Positions 17,936-26,564 are shown, counted from the first letter of the stretch. The stretch is DNA of 64,000 nt from Methylocella silvestris (GCF_002891535.1 NZ_PDZR01000004.1:62001-126000); one strand, 5' to 3'. The notes: generated from the sequence alone by a model not told the origin. Numbers and translations: made by a program.

Positions 17936-18379
17936 ATGACGAATGAATCCGAACAAAGCTCCGAGCCGCGTTCCGCCGAATCCGGACCGCCGGATCGGTC
18001 TCCGGTGATCCGCGCCATCGCCATGCCGGCCGACACCAATCCGGCGGGCGACATTTTCGGCGGCTGGCTGATGGCGCAGATGGATCTTGCGGCCGGCAAT
18101 GTCGCAGCGCGGCGCGCGCGCGGGCGCTGCGCAACCGTGACCGTCGAGGGAATGACCTTTTTGAGCCCGGTTTTCGTCGGCGACGAAGTCAGCCTCTATG
18201 CCTGGCTGACGAGCGAAGGCCGCACGTCGATGCGCGTCAAGGTCGAGGCCTGGCGGCGTTATCGCGAGGAAGAAGCCGTGAACAAGGTCACCGAAGCGCT
18301 GTTCGTTTTCGTCGCCATCGGCAAGGATCGCAAGCCGACGCCGCTGCCGCCCCGCCTCGCCACGCTCGAAACGAAATAA
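17936..18379 (+). CDS. acyl-CoA thioesterase (YciA-like hotdog fold)
   Basis: This 147-residue cytosolic enzyme has the hotdog helix signature PADTNPAGDIFGGWLMAQMD followed by AAGNVAARRARG and TVTVEGMTFLSPVFVGD. The conserved Asn and Asp of the YciA active site are present. The family hydrolyses medium- and short-chain acyl-CoA esters. The first 25 residues are a polar extension. The gene stands alone on the + strand between two small secreted-protein genes. Confidence 0.9.
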   Translation: MTNESEQSSEPRSAESGPPDRSPVIRAIAMPADTNPAGDIFGGWLMAQMDLAAGNVAARRARGRCATVTVEGMTFLSPVFVGDEVSLYAWLTSEGRTSMRVKVEAWRRYREEEAVNKVTEALFVFVAIGKDRKPTPLPPRLATLETK

Positions 18380-18495
18380 GCGGGTTATTTTCCGCTCTGG
18401 AAAAAAGCGAATCATGCGGCATCTTTCCTCAGCCTCGCTTGGTCTTTGCAGCGAGATCTGCAATTTTAAATGGTCTGACGCGCGGAGATCTCGCA

Positions 18496-18888
18496 ATGGG
18501 TTTCGCCCACCCCTGGATTAGCCCTTCTCTTGCCCTTGCCGTTTTTCTCGCGGGCGCGACGACCGGCGGCGCGGCGGGGTCGCCCGCGCTGAGGGCCGGC
18601 CCGCATGATGGCGTCTACACTGTAGAAATTCATACAAGGAGCGGCGGCTGCGATCCGGTCTACCGCTGGAGCATCACCGTTTCGGCAGGACGCGTCAGTT
18701 CTCCCGTGGATGGATTCATGCAGGCCTCTGGCAAGGTCAGCGCGCAAGGCGGCGTTTCGCTGGCGTTCCGGCGCGACAATCAGGTCGCCAATGTCGCCGG
18801 CAAGGTCAAAGGCGGGCGCGCCTCGGGCACGTGGTCGTCGCCCACCCTGCAATGCGCGGGATCATGGAGCGCTGTGCGCAACGGATGA
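18496..18888 (+). CDS. small exported protein of unknown function
   Basis: The start is the ATG at 18496-18498, preceded by GGAGA at a suitable distance; the frame opens earlier with TTG. The product of about 130 residues has a signal peptide (SPSLALAVFLAGATTGGAAG) and a beta-rich mature part with two cysteines (SGGCDP and LQCAGSW) that could pair. Its repeated strand pattern suggests a small secreted beta-barrel or sandwich. I do not recognise a named family with confidence. Confidence 0.65.
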   Translation: MGFAHPWISPSLALAVFLAGATTGGAAGSPALRAGPHDGVYTVEIHTRSGGCDPVYRWSITVSAGRVSSPVDGFMQASGKVSAQGGVSLAFRRDNQVANVAGKVKGGRASGTWSSPTLQCAGSWSAVRNG

Positions 18889-19519
18889 GCCGGCTCGACC
18901 TGATCGTCGCAGGGAAGCCAGCCGCGGCGCGAGCGTGACAATAGAATGGAAAGAGAGTTGGCCTAACTATTGCTTTTGATCGCTGGAGAAGATGACGCCA
19001 GCTTTGCCATAGGGGCAAGCTTTAACCGCCATTGATCGATCATACGCAGGTAAAGTTCGTCATATTGGCGAATCTGCTAAAGATCAACCTTCGGTCGCAG
19101 TCAATTGTTTGTCATGATTCTAGGCAAGATAGACGACAACGCGATGACCCAGGAAAAATAAAGCTTTGCTCGACGCCTTGATAGTTGGGGTCCTGATTGT
19201 AAGTCTTGCGGCCATCTGTTAAGGTAAAATGGCTTTCGAAGAGAATAATTCAACGCAAGTGGGGGATGCGCGAGGTGCGTCGCGCGCGTATTTTGCGCGC
19301 CGGGTCGCGGACGGCTGCTCGCGTCGCTTTCCCCGGCTGCGATACGCCCCCGCAACGACTCAACCTTGCGTGGTGTTGTCTTCGAGGCGAAGCAATAAAG
19401 AGACGCCCCAACGATCTCTACAGTATCCGCTGAGAGGCCGGCCGCGCGCGATATTTGTAGTGACGCAAGCTTATATGGTAACGAATTAATCTGATCCGGC
19501 CGACAGCGAGTTGACATTT
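18889..19519. other. long intergenic region upstream of the tyrosine kinase
   Basis: About 630 bases, partly AT-rich, with no recognised gene. It must hold the promoter of the Wzc-like kinase. One possible small gene (19229-19489) is listed separately at low confidence. I looked for a duplicate of the tRNA-Tyr 3' end here, as would mark an integrated island, and found none. Confidence 0.5.
19229..19489 (+). CDS. possible small protein, unrecognised
   Basis: An 86-codon frame starts at ATG 19229, preceded by AAGG about five bases upstream. The product begins MAFEENNSTQVGDARGASR and ends QAYMVTN, with an Arg- and Cys-containing middle. No domain or export signal is evident. A competing frame at 19206-19433 overlaps it. 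The ribosome site is the only positive evidence. Confidence 0.22.
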   Translation: MAFEENNSTQVGDARGASRAYFARRVADGCSRRFPRLRYAPATTQPCVVLSSRRSNKETPQRSLQYPLRGRPRAIFVVTQAYMVTN

Positions 19520-21781
19520 ATGCTTCAGATCAACAAAAGGGCGCCCCTCGCCGGCCAGGACTCGCAAAAAGTCATCGCGCCGCTGATCGACGCCTTGCAG
19601 AATGGCGCGCGCATCATTCGCCGGCAGCTGCCGATCGTCATCGTCATCATGATCTGCAGCGTCGCCCTGGCGATCCTCTATCTCGCCAATACGCCGCCGA
19701 AATTCACCGCCGTCGGGTCGATGGTGATCGACACGCGCAAGATGCAGGTGTTGTCGGAAAAGCAGACCCTGATGGGCGAAGCGCAGATCGACGCCGCGCA
19801 GGTCCAGACGCAGGTCGAGCTCCTGAAGTCCGACAGCGTCGCCCTTGCGGTGATTCGTCAGCTGCATCTGATCGACGACCCTGAATTCGTTGCGCCGCCG
19901 ACCGAGTCGAAGGGCGGACTGCTCAGCTTCCTGTTCCCGCCGAAACCGGTCACGCCGCTCACCGACGCCGAAAAGGAGCAGATCGCCCTCGGCGTTTTCA
20001 GGGGCGGCCTGACCGTCACCCGCGAGGGATTGACCTATGTCATCGACATCGGCTTCACCTCGCTGCAGCCGGCGAAATCGGCGCTGATCGTCAACACGAC
20101 CGTCGACGCCTTCGTCGCCAATCAGATGGACGCCAAATATGACGCCACGAAGCGGGCCGGCATATGGCTCGCCGAACGCATCAAGGAGCTCCGCACCCAG
20201 GCCTCCGCAGCGGAACATGCCGTCGTCGAATTCAAAAAGGCGAACAATATCGTCGACACGGGCGCCGGGACAGGCGGCAAGCTGATCAACGATCAGCAAT
20301 TGTCTGAAGTGAACAGCCAGCTTATTCTCGCCAGCGCCGCGACCGCCGAAGCTCGCGCCCGCCTCGAGCGCATCACCGCGGTCATGTCGCAGGATGTTCC
20401 CGACGCCTCCGTCGCCGACGCGCTGAAAAGCGAAGTCATCATCAAGCTACGCCAGCAATATCTCGACCTCGCACAGCGCGAGGCCATTTTCTCGCAGCGC
20501 TACGGCGCGAACCATCTCGCTACGGTCAATCTGCGGACGCAGATGCAGGAGATTCGTCACAGCATCTCCGACGAAATGCGCAAGATCGCCGAGAGCTACA
20601 AGAGCGATTACGAGATCGCGCGCACCCGAGAGCAGTCGCTCAAGGATCATTTGTCCGCCGCCGTCACGCAGTCGCAGACCTCAGGGGAAGCCGGCGTCCA
20701 GCTCCGCGAACTGACCAGCAATGCGGAAGCGGCGCGCTCCCTCTACGACAATTTCCTGCAGCGCTACATGGAGGCCATGCAGCAGCAGGATTCCGCGCCG
20801 ATCAGCGAAACGCGGCTGATCAGCCCCGCCATGCCGCCGATGGTGAAAAGCGCCCCCAAGGGTTCGATGATCCTGATGCTGGCGCTCGCGGGCGGCGGAT
20901 TGCTGAGCTTTGCCGTCGCCTATCTGCGCGAGGCCTCCGACGGCGTCTTCCGCACCAGCGATCAGATCGAAGAAACGCTTCGGGTCAATTGCCTCGCCAT
21001 CGCGCCGGCGCTCAAGGCCGCCGGTCCACGCGCCGACGGAGAAGACGGCGATACCAAGTCCGTGAGCGGCCAGGGCTTTCTGCGCAATGTCGTGGACGCG
21101 CCTTTCTCACGCTATGCCGAGGCAGTGCGATCCGTGAAAATTGCCGCCGATCTCAATGGCGCGCTGAAATCGCACAAGGTCATCGGCCTGACTTCGACCC
21201 TTCCCAATGAGGGCAAATCGACCTTCGCCTCCAATCTGGCTCATTTGATCGCCGACGCCGGCGGCAATGTCGTCCTCGTCGACGCCGATCTGCGCAGCCC
21301 TTCGCTGTCGCGCTGGCTGGCGCCTGACGCGCCCGGCCTGATCGACGTCGTCATTGGCAACGTCTCGCTTGAAAAGGCCATTATCCAGGTTTCGACCAGC
21401 CGGCTGCACTTCCTTGCAGCGGGAGCTACATCGAAGCTGCCGCACACCAATGAAATCCTCGCCTCGGCGGCGATGAAGAGCCTGATCGACAGCCTGCGGA
21501 CAAATTATGATTACATCATCGTCGATCTGTCGCCGGTGGCGCCGATCGTCGACGTGCGCACCACTGGCCACGTCATCGACACCTATGTTTACATCATCGA
21601 GTGGGGCAAGACGAAGATTGACGTGGTCGAGCGCGGCCTGTCCGAAGCGCAGGGCGTCTACGACCGTCTCCTGGGCGTTGTCCTGAACAAGGTCGATATG
21701 GCCGCGCAGAGCCGCTATCAGCGCTATCACGGCAATCATTACTACCGGAAATATTATTCGAAATATGGCTATCTCGAATAG
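19520..21781 (+). CDS. Wzc-like bacterial tyrosine kinase / chain-length determinant
   Basis: The protein of about 753 residues combines a Wzz domain between two membrane segments (IVIVIMICSVALAILYLAN near residue 45; MILMLALAGGGLLSFAVAYL near residue 455) with a cytosolic BY-kinase domain. The kinase shows Walker A PNEGKSTFASN, Walker A' VVLVDADLRSPS and Walker B YDYIIVDLSP. The C-terminal 21 residues hold eight tyrosines, the autophosphorylated cluster of the family. Such proteins control polymer length in capsule or exopolysaccharide export. I use the ATG at 19520-19522; a TTG nine bases earlier is possible. No exporter or glycosyltransferase gene flanks it. Confidence 0.88.
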   Translation: MLQINKRAPLAGQDSQKVIAPLIDALQNGARIIRRQLPIVIVIMICSVALAILYLANTPPKFTAVGSMVIDTRKMQVLSEKQTLMGEAQIDAAQVQTQVELLKSDSVALAVIRQLHLIDDPEFVAPPTESKGGLLSFLFPPKPVTPLTDAEKEQIALGVFRGGLTVTREGLTYVIDIGFTSLQPAKSALIVNTTVDAFVANQMDAKYDATKRAGIWLAERIKELRTQASAAEHAVVEFKKANNIVDTGAGTGGKLINDQQLSEVNSQLILASAATAEARARLERITAVMSQDVPDASVADALKSEVIIKLRQQYLDLAQREAIFSQRYGANHLATVNLRTQMQEIRHSISDEMRKIAESYKSDYEIARTREQSLKDHLSAAVTQSQTSGEAGVQLRELTSNAEAARSLYDNFLQRYMEAMQQQDSAPISETRLISPAMPPMVKSAPKGSMILMLALAGGGLLSFAVAYLREASDGVFRTSDQIEETLRVNCLAIAPALKAAGPRADGEDGDTKSVSGQGFLRNVVDAPFSRYAEAVRSVKIAADLNGALKSHKVIGLTSTLPNEGKSTFASNLAHLIADAGGNVVLVDADLRSPSLSRWLAPDAPGLIDVVIGNVSLEKAIIQVSTSRLHFLAAGATSKLPHTNEILASAAMKSLIDSLRTNYDYIIVDLSPVAPIVDVRTTGHVIDTYVYIIEWGKTKIDVVERGLSEAQGVYDRLLGVVLNKVDMAAQSRYQRYHGNHYYRKYYSKYGYLE

Positions 21782-21812
21782 AGGCGCCGCTGCTGTCGGG
21801 CGTCCTGCAGTT

Positions 21813-21881
21813 AGAGCATCCCTCCAAAAAGCTTAAGGCTCTTTGGACCAAGAGGATGCGTTGAAAAAATGAGTTGGAGCA
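21813..21881 (-). repeat. dispersed intergenic element, copy D (inverted)
   Basis: This stretch, from AGAGCATCC to TTGGAGCA, aligns with the reverse complement of copy A. Shared landmarks are the AGAGCAT start, the central GATGCGTTGAAA (AATGCGTTGAAA in copy A) and the GGAGC/AGAGC end. It lies just after the kinase gene and before the terminator at 21933. Confidence 0.6.
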
Positions 21882-21932
21882 AAAATCCGTTCCAGTCGGA
21901 TCAGTTTTGCTCTGGCGCGTCATGGAACAAGA

Positions 21933-21974
21933 AGCGCCGCGGCAATCTCTTGACGCCAGCGGCGCTTTTTTTTT
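21933..21974 (+). terminator. rho-independent terminator after the kinase gene
   Basis: AGCGCCGC at 21933-21940 pairs perfectly with GCGGCGCT at 21959-21966 and is followed by a run of nine T (21966-21974). The loop is 18 bases. It points rightward, matching the kinase gene about 150 bases upstream, and lies before the oppositely oriented tRNA-Tyr. Confidence 0.85.
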
Positions 21975-22087
21975 GCGCAGGAGGCCCCTTCTCGGATTTG
22001 CGTCGGTTTACGGATTTACAAAGGGCGGCCGGCGCCGCTTTCGGCCGCCCCCTGCGGACAGAAGCAGGGCGCGATCGGGAGCGGCGG

Positions 22088-22172
22088 TGGTGGGGGAGGT
22101 AGGACTCGAACCTACGAAGGCGTAGCCAGCGGATTTACAGTCCGCCCCCTTTGCCGCTCGGGACACTCCCCC
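22088..22172 (-). tRNA. tRNA-Tyr (anticodon GTA)
   Basis: Read leftward, the 85-base sequence starts GGGGGAG and ends CTCCCCC-A-CCA, a perfect 7-bp acceptor stem with encoded CCA. The anticodon arm reads GCGGACTGTAAATCCGC, so the anticodon is GTA. The T-arm is GTAGGTTCGAGTCCTAC. A long variable arm (GGCTACGCCTTC region) is typical of class II tRNA-Tyr in bacteria. Confidence 0.96.
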
Positions 22173-22306
22173 AAGATTCCGTCGCCGGACTTGGTGGACG
22201 GCTTATGGAAACCCCGCCCGCTGCTGTCAACTGGAAATCTCCGGCGACCGGCGCGGCGCCGCAGATTGCGCGCGGCCTTCGCTCGTGACACAGACGTCAA
22301 ACCAGG

Positions 22307-23206
22307 ATGACGCGCGCAGCAAAGAGTATTTTGAATTTGAAACGCGATAGACCCAAAGGCGCCACAGGCGAACCGGCGCGGCGCGACAAGCCGTCCCCCC
22401 CCCACGCAGCCGCCTCTGCCAAAGCGCCGCCGCGGCAGGCGCGCCCGCCCGAGCCGCGCAAAAGCGCCGCCCAACCCTTCCGCAGCGCCTCGGCCGACAT
22501 CGTCGCCCTTTATGGCTTCCACGCCGTGCGTGAGGCTCTGCGCGCCGGAAAACGCAAGCTGTTCGACATTTACGGGACCGAGGCCGCCGCGCAAAAGCTG
22601 GCGCCGGAGATCGCTGCGGCGGCGCTATCTGCGCGTCTTGTCACGGCCGAGGATCTGTCGCGCCGCCTCGGCCCCGCCGCTGTGCATCAAGGCGTCATGC
22701 TGGAGGCGCGCCCGTTCGAAGCTCTCGACCTTTCCGATATCGTCCCTGACAGCGGCGTGGTCCTCGTGCTCGACCAGATCACTGATCCGCATAATGTCGG
22801 AGCCATCGCGCGGACAGCGGCGGCGTTTCGCGTCGACGCTTTGGTGATGACCGAACGCCATGCCCCCGAATTGACCGGCGTACTGGCGAAAGCCGCTTCA
22901 GGCGGCCTTGAACATGTGCCGATTATCCATGTCGTCAATCTCGCGCGCGCGCTACGCGCCCTGAAGGATCAGGGCTACCTGCGCGTCGGCCTCGATTCGG
23001 CGGGTGAAAGCACCCTGACCGACGCCCCGCTAAGCCGGCCGCTGGCGCTCATCCTTGGCGGAGAGGGCAAGGGGCTGCGCCGGCTCACCCGGGAGAATTG
23101 CGATCTCGTCGCGCGCCTCGACATGCCGGGACCGATCAAAAGCCTCAATGTCTCCAACGCCTGCGCCGTCGCCCTGGCCCTCGTCGCGCTTCGGCCCGGA
23201 GCCTGA
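22307..23206 (+). CDS. rlmB: 23S rRNA 2'-O-ribose methyltransferase, TrmH/SpoU family
   Basis: The 299-residue protein has a basic, Pro/Ala-rich N-terminal extension (about 60 residues) not usual in E. coli RlmB. A substrate-binding domain follows (YGFHAVREALRAGKRKL), then a SPOUT domain with VLDQITDPHNVGAIARTAAAF, ALILGGEGKGLRRL and SLNVSNACAVAL, the three SpoU motifs of the trefoil knot. RlmB methylates G2251 of 23S rRNA. A run of nine C (22395-22403) lies in the extension. Its last 177 bases overlap antisense with yidD. Confidence 0.9.
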   Translation: MTRAAKSILNLKRDRPKGATGEPARRDKPSPPHAAASAKAPPRQARPPEPRKSAAQPFRSASADIVALYGFHAVREALRAGKRKLFDIYGTEAAAQKLAPEIAAAALSARLVTAEDLSRRLGPAAVHQGVMLEARPFEALDLSDIVPDSGVVLVLDQITDPHNVGAIARTAAAFRVDALVMTERHAPELTGVLAKAASGGLEHVPIIHVVNLARALRALKDQGYLRVGLDSAGESTLTDAPLSRPLALILGGEGKGLRRLTRENCDLVARLDMPGPIKSLNVSNACAVALALVALRPGA

Positions 23207-23524
23207 CGCCGCATCGGCCCGCTCGTTCTCGCCGTGCGGAAGCGGACCGCGCCAGCGGCCATAGCGCCAGGGCCGCCACCAGCGCGCGCGAATCGGCAAT
23301 TCGGCGGGAACGGGATCAAATCCCGCCGTGCCAAAAGGATGGCAGCGGCAGAGCCGTGCAAATCCCATCCAGCCGCCGGCCCAAAGCCCCTGCCGCGTGA
23401 TCGCTTCGCTCATATAGGCCGAGCAGCTTGGCAGATGGCGGCACTGCGAGCCGACCAGCGACGACAGCGTCAGCTGATAGGCTCGGATCAGTCCAACGGC
23501 CGCCCTGCGCCCAATTTGCGTCAT
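23030..23524 (-). CDS. yidD: membrane protein insertion efficiency factor YidD
   Basis: The N-terminal 75 residues are a clear YidD domain: LIRAYQLTLSSLVGSQCRHLPSCSAYM and the later FARLCRCHPFGTAGFDPVP, with the conserved cysteines. YidD aids YidC-dependent insertion at the inner membrane. The frame continues to 164 residues with a charged, unrelated tail (ERADAASGSGPKRDEGQGDG and on), longer than usual. The last 177 bases run antisense through the 3' end of rlmB. In relatives it often lies near the IscU-like and folE genes, as here. Confidence 0.88.
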   Translation of the reverse strand: MTQIGRRAAVGLIRAYQLTLSSLVGSQCRHLPSCSAYMSEAITRQGLWAGGWMGFARLCRCHPFGTAGFDPVPAELPIRARWWRPWRYGRWRGPLPHGENERADAASGSGPKRDEGQGDGAGVGDIEAFDRSRHVEARDEIAILPGEPAQPLALSAKDERQRPA

Positions 23525-23665
23525 GCGCTGCCTCCGTTTCCGGTCGAGCCCCGGCCAGCCGTGCGGATCGCGCGGGACTGTGGCGCATATACACTATGAG
23601 CCGCCACAGACTCGCCGCATAGTATCGCAGCGTTTTCCTGCCTTATAGCTTGTGGTGCCCATCCC

Positions 23666-24490
23666 GTGTCCATTATCAAAACTTTGGCTCTCGCTGGACT
23701 TATTTCCGCCACGGCCTCGGCAGGCTTCGCCGCCGACATCGCGCCCACGCCGCCGCCCGCGAGCGGCTGGACCCTCACGGTCGGCCTCGGTCCGCAGGTT
23801 CAAACATCCTTTCCCGGCGCGAAGTCGGTGACCGTGTGGCCGACAGGCACTATGGCCCTGCGCCGCCCGGGCGAGCCTGAGCCCTTTGCCTCCCCGGATG
23901 ACGGGTTTGGCCTGGCCTTGTTTGACATCGGCTGGTTCAAGGCCGGCCCCGTCGGCCGCATCATGTCTTCACGCGGGCTCAGCGGCGGCAACGGAGCCTT
24001 CTATGGCCTCCACGACGTCGATTGGACGCTGGAGCTCGGCGTCTATGGCGAACTTTGGTACACAGAGCATTTCCGCGCCCGCGCCGAGGTCCGTCAGGGC
24101 GTCAATGGCCATGACGGGCTCGACGCCAACATCGCGCTCGACGCCATTCAAAAATACGACGCCTTCACCTTCGCAATCGGCCCGCGCCTGCAATTCGGCG
24201 ACACCCAATATATGAATGCCTATTTTTCCGTGACGCCCTATGAGGCCTCGGTAAACGGAAGGGTCGGGGCTTATCAGGCGAACGGCGGCCTCGCTTCCGT
24301 CGGCGGCCTCGCTTCGGTCAAATATGATTTCCTTCCGAATTGGAGCGCGACCGTGTTCGGAGGCTATAGCCGTCTCGTTTCCAGCGCCGCGGCGAGCCCG
24401 ATCCCGAATAATCTTGGCTCATTGAATCAATATACCGGCGGCGTCGTCATCGCGCATTCCTTCCATCTCGACATCCCCTTCCTCCCCTGA
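23666..24490 (+). CDS. MipA/OmpV family outer-membrane protein
   Basis: The 274-residue product starts with GTG and a clear signal peptide (IIKTLALAGLISATASAGFA). The mature part has alternating beta-strands: GWTLTVGLGPQVQTSFPGAK, the acidic loop ELGVYGELWYTEHFRARAEVRQ, the strand YDAFTFAIGPRLQFGDTQYMNAYF, and a C-terminal phenylalanine-containing strand (HSFHLDIPFLP). This matches the MipA/OmpV barrel family, members of which act as scaffolds or porins in the outer membrane. It is transcribed opposite to both neighbours, yidD and the IscU-like gene. Confidence 0.82.
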   Translation: MSIIKTLALAGLISATASAGFAADIAPTPPPASGWTLTVGLGPQVQTSFPGAKSVTVWPTGTMALRRPGEPEPFASPDDGFGLALFDIGWFKAGPVGRIMSSRGLSGGNGAFYGLHDVDWTLELGVYGELWYTEHFRARAEVRQGVNGHDGLDANIALDAIQKYDAFTFAIGPRLQFGDTQYMNAYFSVTPYEASVNGRVGAYQANGGLASVGGLASVKYDFLPNWSATVFGGYSRLVSSAAASPIPNNLGSLNQYTGGVVIAHSFHLDIPFLP

Positions 24491-24499
24491 GTCGGCGAA

Positions 24500-24517
24500 A
24501 GGGGCCTCGCGGCCCCT
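24500..24517. terminator. shared hairpin between mipA-like and iscU-like genes
   Basis: AGGGGCC (24500-24506) and GGCCCCT (24511-24517) form a 7-bp stem with a four-base loop. The stop codon of the leftward IscU-like gene begins inside the stem (24516-24518) and the rightward gene stops ten bases before it. No long T-tract is present. Confidence 0.5.
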
Positions 24518-24965
24518 ATCCCTTCTGCTGCTGCGCCTGCGCCGTCTCGATCTGATTGACGCAGTCGAGCGTCGCATCGAAGGTTAGCAAGGTGGAGGCA
24601 TGCCGCGCCTTATAGTCGCGGACGGGCTCCAGCACCGCCGCCTCTGCCCATTCGCCGTCCGGAGGCGGGCCGTTCTCCTTGAGCATCGCGCGCATCCGGT
24701 CGCGCAGCGCGCGGATTTCCGGCGCGGTGGCGCCAATCACATGGCGCGCCATGATCGAGGCCGCCGCCTGGCCCAGTGCGCAAGCCTTCACATCATGGGC
24801 GAAATCAGCGATCTTTCCGTCTTTCATGATGATGTCGACGATGACCGTCGAGCCGCACAGCCGCGAATGCGCCTTGGCCGTAGCGTCGGGCGCCGCCAGC
24901 CGGCCGAGCCGCGGGATATTTCCCGCCAGTTCCAGGATGCGGCTATTGTAAATCTCTGTCAGCAT
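24516..24965 (-). CDS. NifU/IscU-like iron-sulfur scaffold protein
   Basis: The protein of about 149 residues begins MLTEIYNSRILELAGNIP and carries the three scaffold cysteines in RLCGSTV, KACALGQAAASIMA and LDCVNQIE. This is the SufU/IscU fold, in the version common beside folE and hisI in Hyphomicrobiales. I take the start at the ATG at 24963-24965, not the frame's upstream end at 25109. It may assemble or carry Fe-S clusters, but its partner system is not visible in the window. Confidence 0.85.
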   Translation of the reverse strand: MLTEIYNSRILELAGNIPRLGRLAAPDATAKAHSRLCGSTVIVDIIMKDGKIADFAHDVKACALGQAAASIMARHVIGATAPEIRALRDRMRAMLKENGPPPDGEWAEAAVLEPVRDYKARHASTLLTFDATLDCVNQIETAQAQQQKG

Positions 24966-25193
24966 GGGTGGTCCGCAACTCAAGCTTCGGGGTGACGGAT
25001 AATTTGTCTTACTATATAGAAATCTAACGGCGTAACCGCGAGACTTTGGCGCATCTCTCGGCAGTTCCCTGAGGAACGGACCGTTCGGCGCCTCTGCTTT
25101 CAGCAGCAATCTGCTTCTGGCCGCGGAAATAAGGCTGCTCCCCCTCCGGGAGCCGCTGCGAGTTGAACATTGACGTTTTTGGAGGCGCCACTG

Positions 25194-25835
25194 ATGGATG
25201 CCGTGGTTAAGTCCTTGGTTGAACGGTCCGAGCCCCAGCGCGACATTTCAGCGCGGGAAGCGCGGCCGACGCGCGAAGAAGCCGAAGCCGCGGTTCGCGT
25301 GCTGCTGCGTTGGGCCGGCGACGATCCCAATCGCGAGGGCCTCATCGATACGCCCGCCCGCGTCGTTAAAGCCTATGGGGAGCTTTTTTCCGGCTATGGC
25401 GAGGATGCGACCGAGGTGCTCTCCCGCGTGTTCGAGGAGGTCCACGGCTACGACGATCTCATCCTCGTGCGCGACATCGAGTTTTCGTCGCATTGCGAGC
25501 ATCACATGGTGCCCTTCGTCGGCGTCGCGCATATTGCCTATTATCCCTCCGAGGAGGGAGTCGTCGGCCTCTCCAAGCTGGCTCGTCTCGTCGACGTGTT
25601 CGCCCGCCGCCTGCAAACGCAGGAAGCGCTGACGGCGCAGATCGTCGGCGCCATCGACCTGCATTTGCGCCCGCGCGGCTGCGCCGTCATGATCGAAGCC
25701 GAACATATGTGCATGTCGATGCGCGGCGTCCGCAAACACGGGGCGCAGACCATCACGACCCAGTTCACCGGCGTCTTCCGCGATGATCCGGCCGAGCAGG
25801 TTCGCTTCCTCACCCTGCTGCGGCGCGGAAAGTAA
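25194..25835 (+). CDS. folE: GTP cyclohydrolase I
   Basis: This enzyme turns GTP into dihydroneopterin triphosphate, the first step of folate synthesis. The zinc ligands are present: the cysteine and histidine in [11 protein letters not shown] and the second cysteine in [32 protein letters not shown] and TTQFTGVF complete the family signature. I chose the ATG at 25194-25196 because GGAGG lies nine bases upstream; the frame opens earlier with TTG. The 213-residue length is normal. hisI follows after 65 bases on the same strand. Confidence 0.97.
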   Translation: MDAVVKSLVERSEPQRDISAREARPTREEAEAAVRVLLRWAGDDPNREGLIDTPARVVKAYGELFSGYGEDATEVLSRVFEEVHGYDDLILVRDIEFSSHCEHHMVPFVGVAHIAYYPSEEGVVGLSKLARLVDVFARRLQTQEALTAQIVGAIDLHLRPRGCAVMIEAEHMCMSMRGVRKHGAQTITTQFTGVFRDDPAEQVRFLTLLRRGK

Positions 25836-25900
25836 AGTCCCGTCCCTCATGCGCGACGGGGTGACCCCGCGCCTGCGCTTCGGCGAAGGAGGATTTGCCG

Positions 25901-26323
25901 ATGTCCGAAGCTCCTGCCCCGCCTGACGTCGCAAATGACCGGAAGCACGAGCTTGAAGAGGGCTCCGCCTTCGCGCCGCGGTTCGGACCCGACGGCCTCA
26001 TCGTCTGCGTTACGCGGGCGGCCGAAGACGGCGAGGTTCTGATGGTCGCCTACATGAACGTGGAGGCCTTGCAGCTGACTCTTGCAACCGGCGAAGCGCA
26101 TTACTGGTCGCGCTCGCGTCAGTCGATCTGGCGCAAGGGCGCAACATCGGGTCAGACTCAGAAAATCAGGGAGATCCGCGCCGATTGCGATCAGGACGCT
26201 CTGCTGCTGACGATCGAAGCCGGCGGCGACGGCGGCGCCTGCCACACCGGACGGCGTTCCTGCTTCTATCGCCGCCTGTCCGCGACGGACGATGGCGAGA
26301 CGGTTCTCCTGTTCGACGCTTGA
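25901..26323 (+). CDS. hisI: phosphoribosyl-AMP cyclohydrolase
   Basis: HisI opens the adenine ring of PR-AMP in histidine synthesis. The signature blocks are all present: [45 protein letters not shown] and the zinc cysteines in [12 protein letters not shown]. It is the stand-alone form without HisE. AAGGAGG ends eight bases before the ATG at 25901-25903. The folE-hisI pair is typical of Hyphomicrobiales. Confidence 0.96.
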   Translation: MSEAPAPPDVANDRKHELEEGSAFAPRFGPDGLIVCVTRAAEDGEVLMVAYMNVEALQLTLATGEAHYWSRSRQSIWRKGATSGQTQKIREIRADCDQDALLLTIEAGGDGGACHTGRRSCFYRRLSATDDGETVLLFDA

Positions 26324-26477
26324 TCTGCCCATTTCGGCCGCCTCTCGGCCGCGACGCGAGCGAAGAATCGCAAATCATCGCGCCTGAGCTTGTCTTTCGG
26401 ACGAATCACGCCACGTCTATGATGCGACGCGCATTGGCGCGTCTCGATTCATACGGGCGTCGCGCTCGGAGATTGCC

Positions 26478-26564
26478 GTGAAAAAAGTCTATCTCGCCTA
26501 TGCGCTGCTGGCGGCAGTGGTGGCGCTTCTTCTTGCCGCGCAATTTGGCCGGCTTCCTACGTAA
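26478..26564 (+). CDS. possible 28-residue single-membrane-segment peptide
   Basis: A GTG at 26478-26480 with GGAGA (26468-26472) five bases upstream opens a short frame encoding MKKVYLAYALLAAVVALLLA and eight more residues, ending in TAA at 26562-26564. The product has a Lys-Lys N-terminus and one hydrophobic helix. The ribosome site and the membrane-peptide shape support translation. It could equally be the remnant of a lost longer gene upstream of the patatin gene. Confidence 0.4.
   Translation: MKKVYLAYALLAAVVALLLAAQFGRLPT

Noticed and set aside
22088-22172. tRNA-Tyr as an integration site for the kinase region
   Set aside because: No second copy of the tRNA 3' end was found in 18889-19520, and no integrase gene is present.
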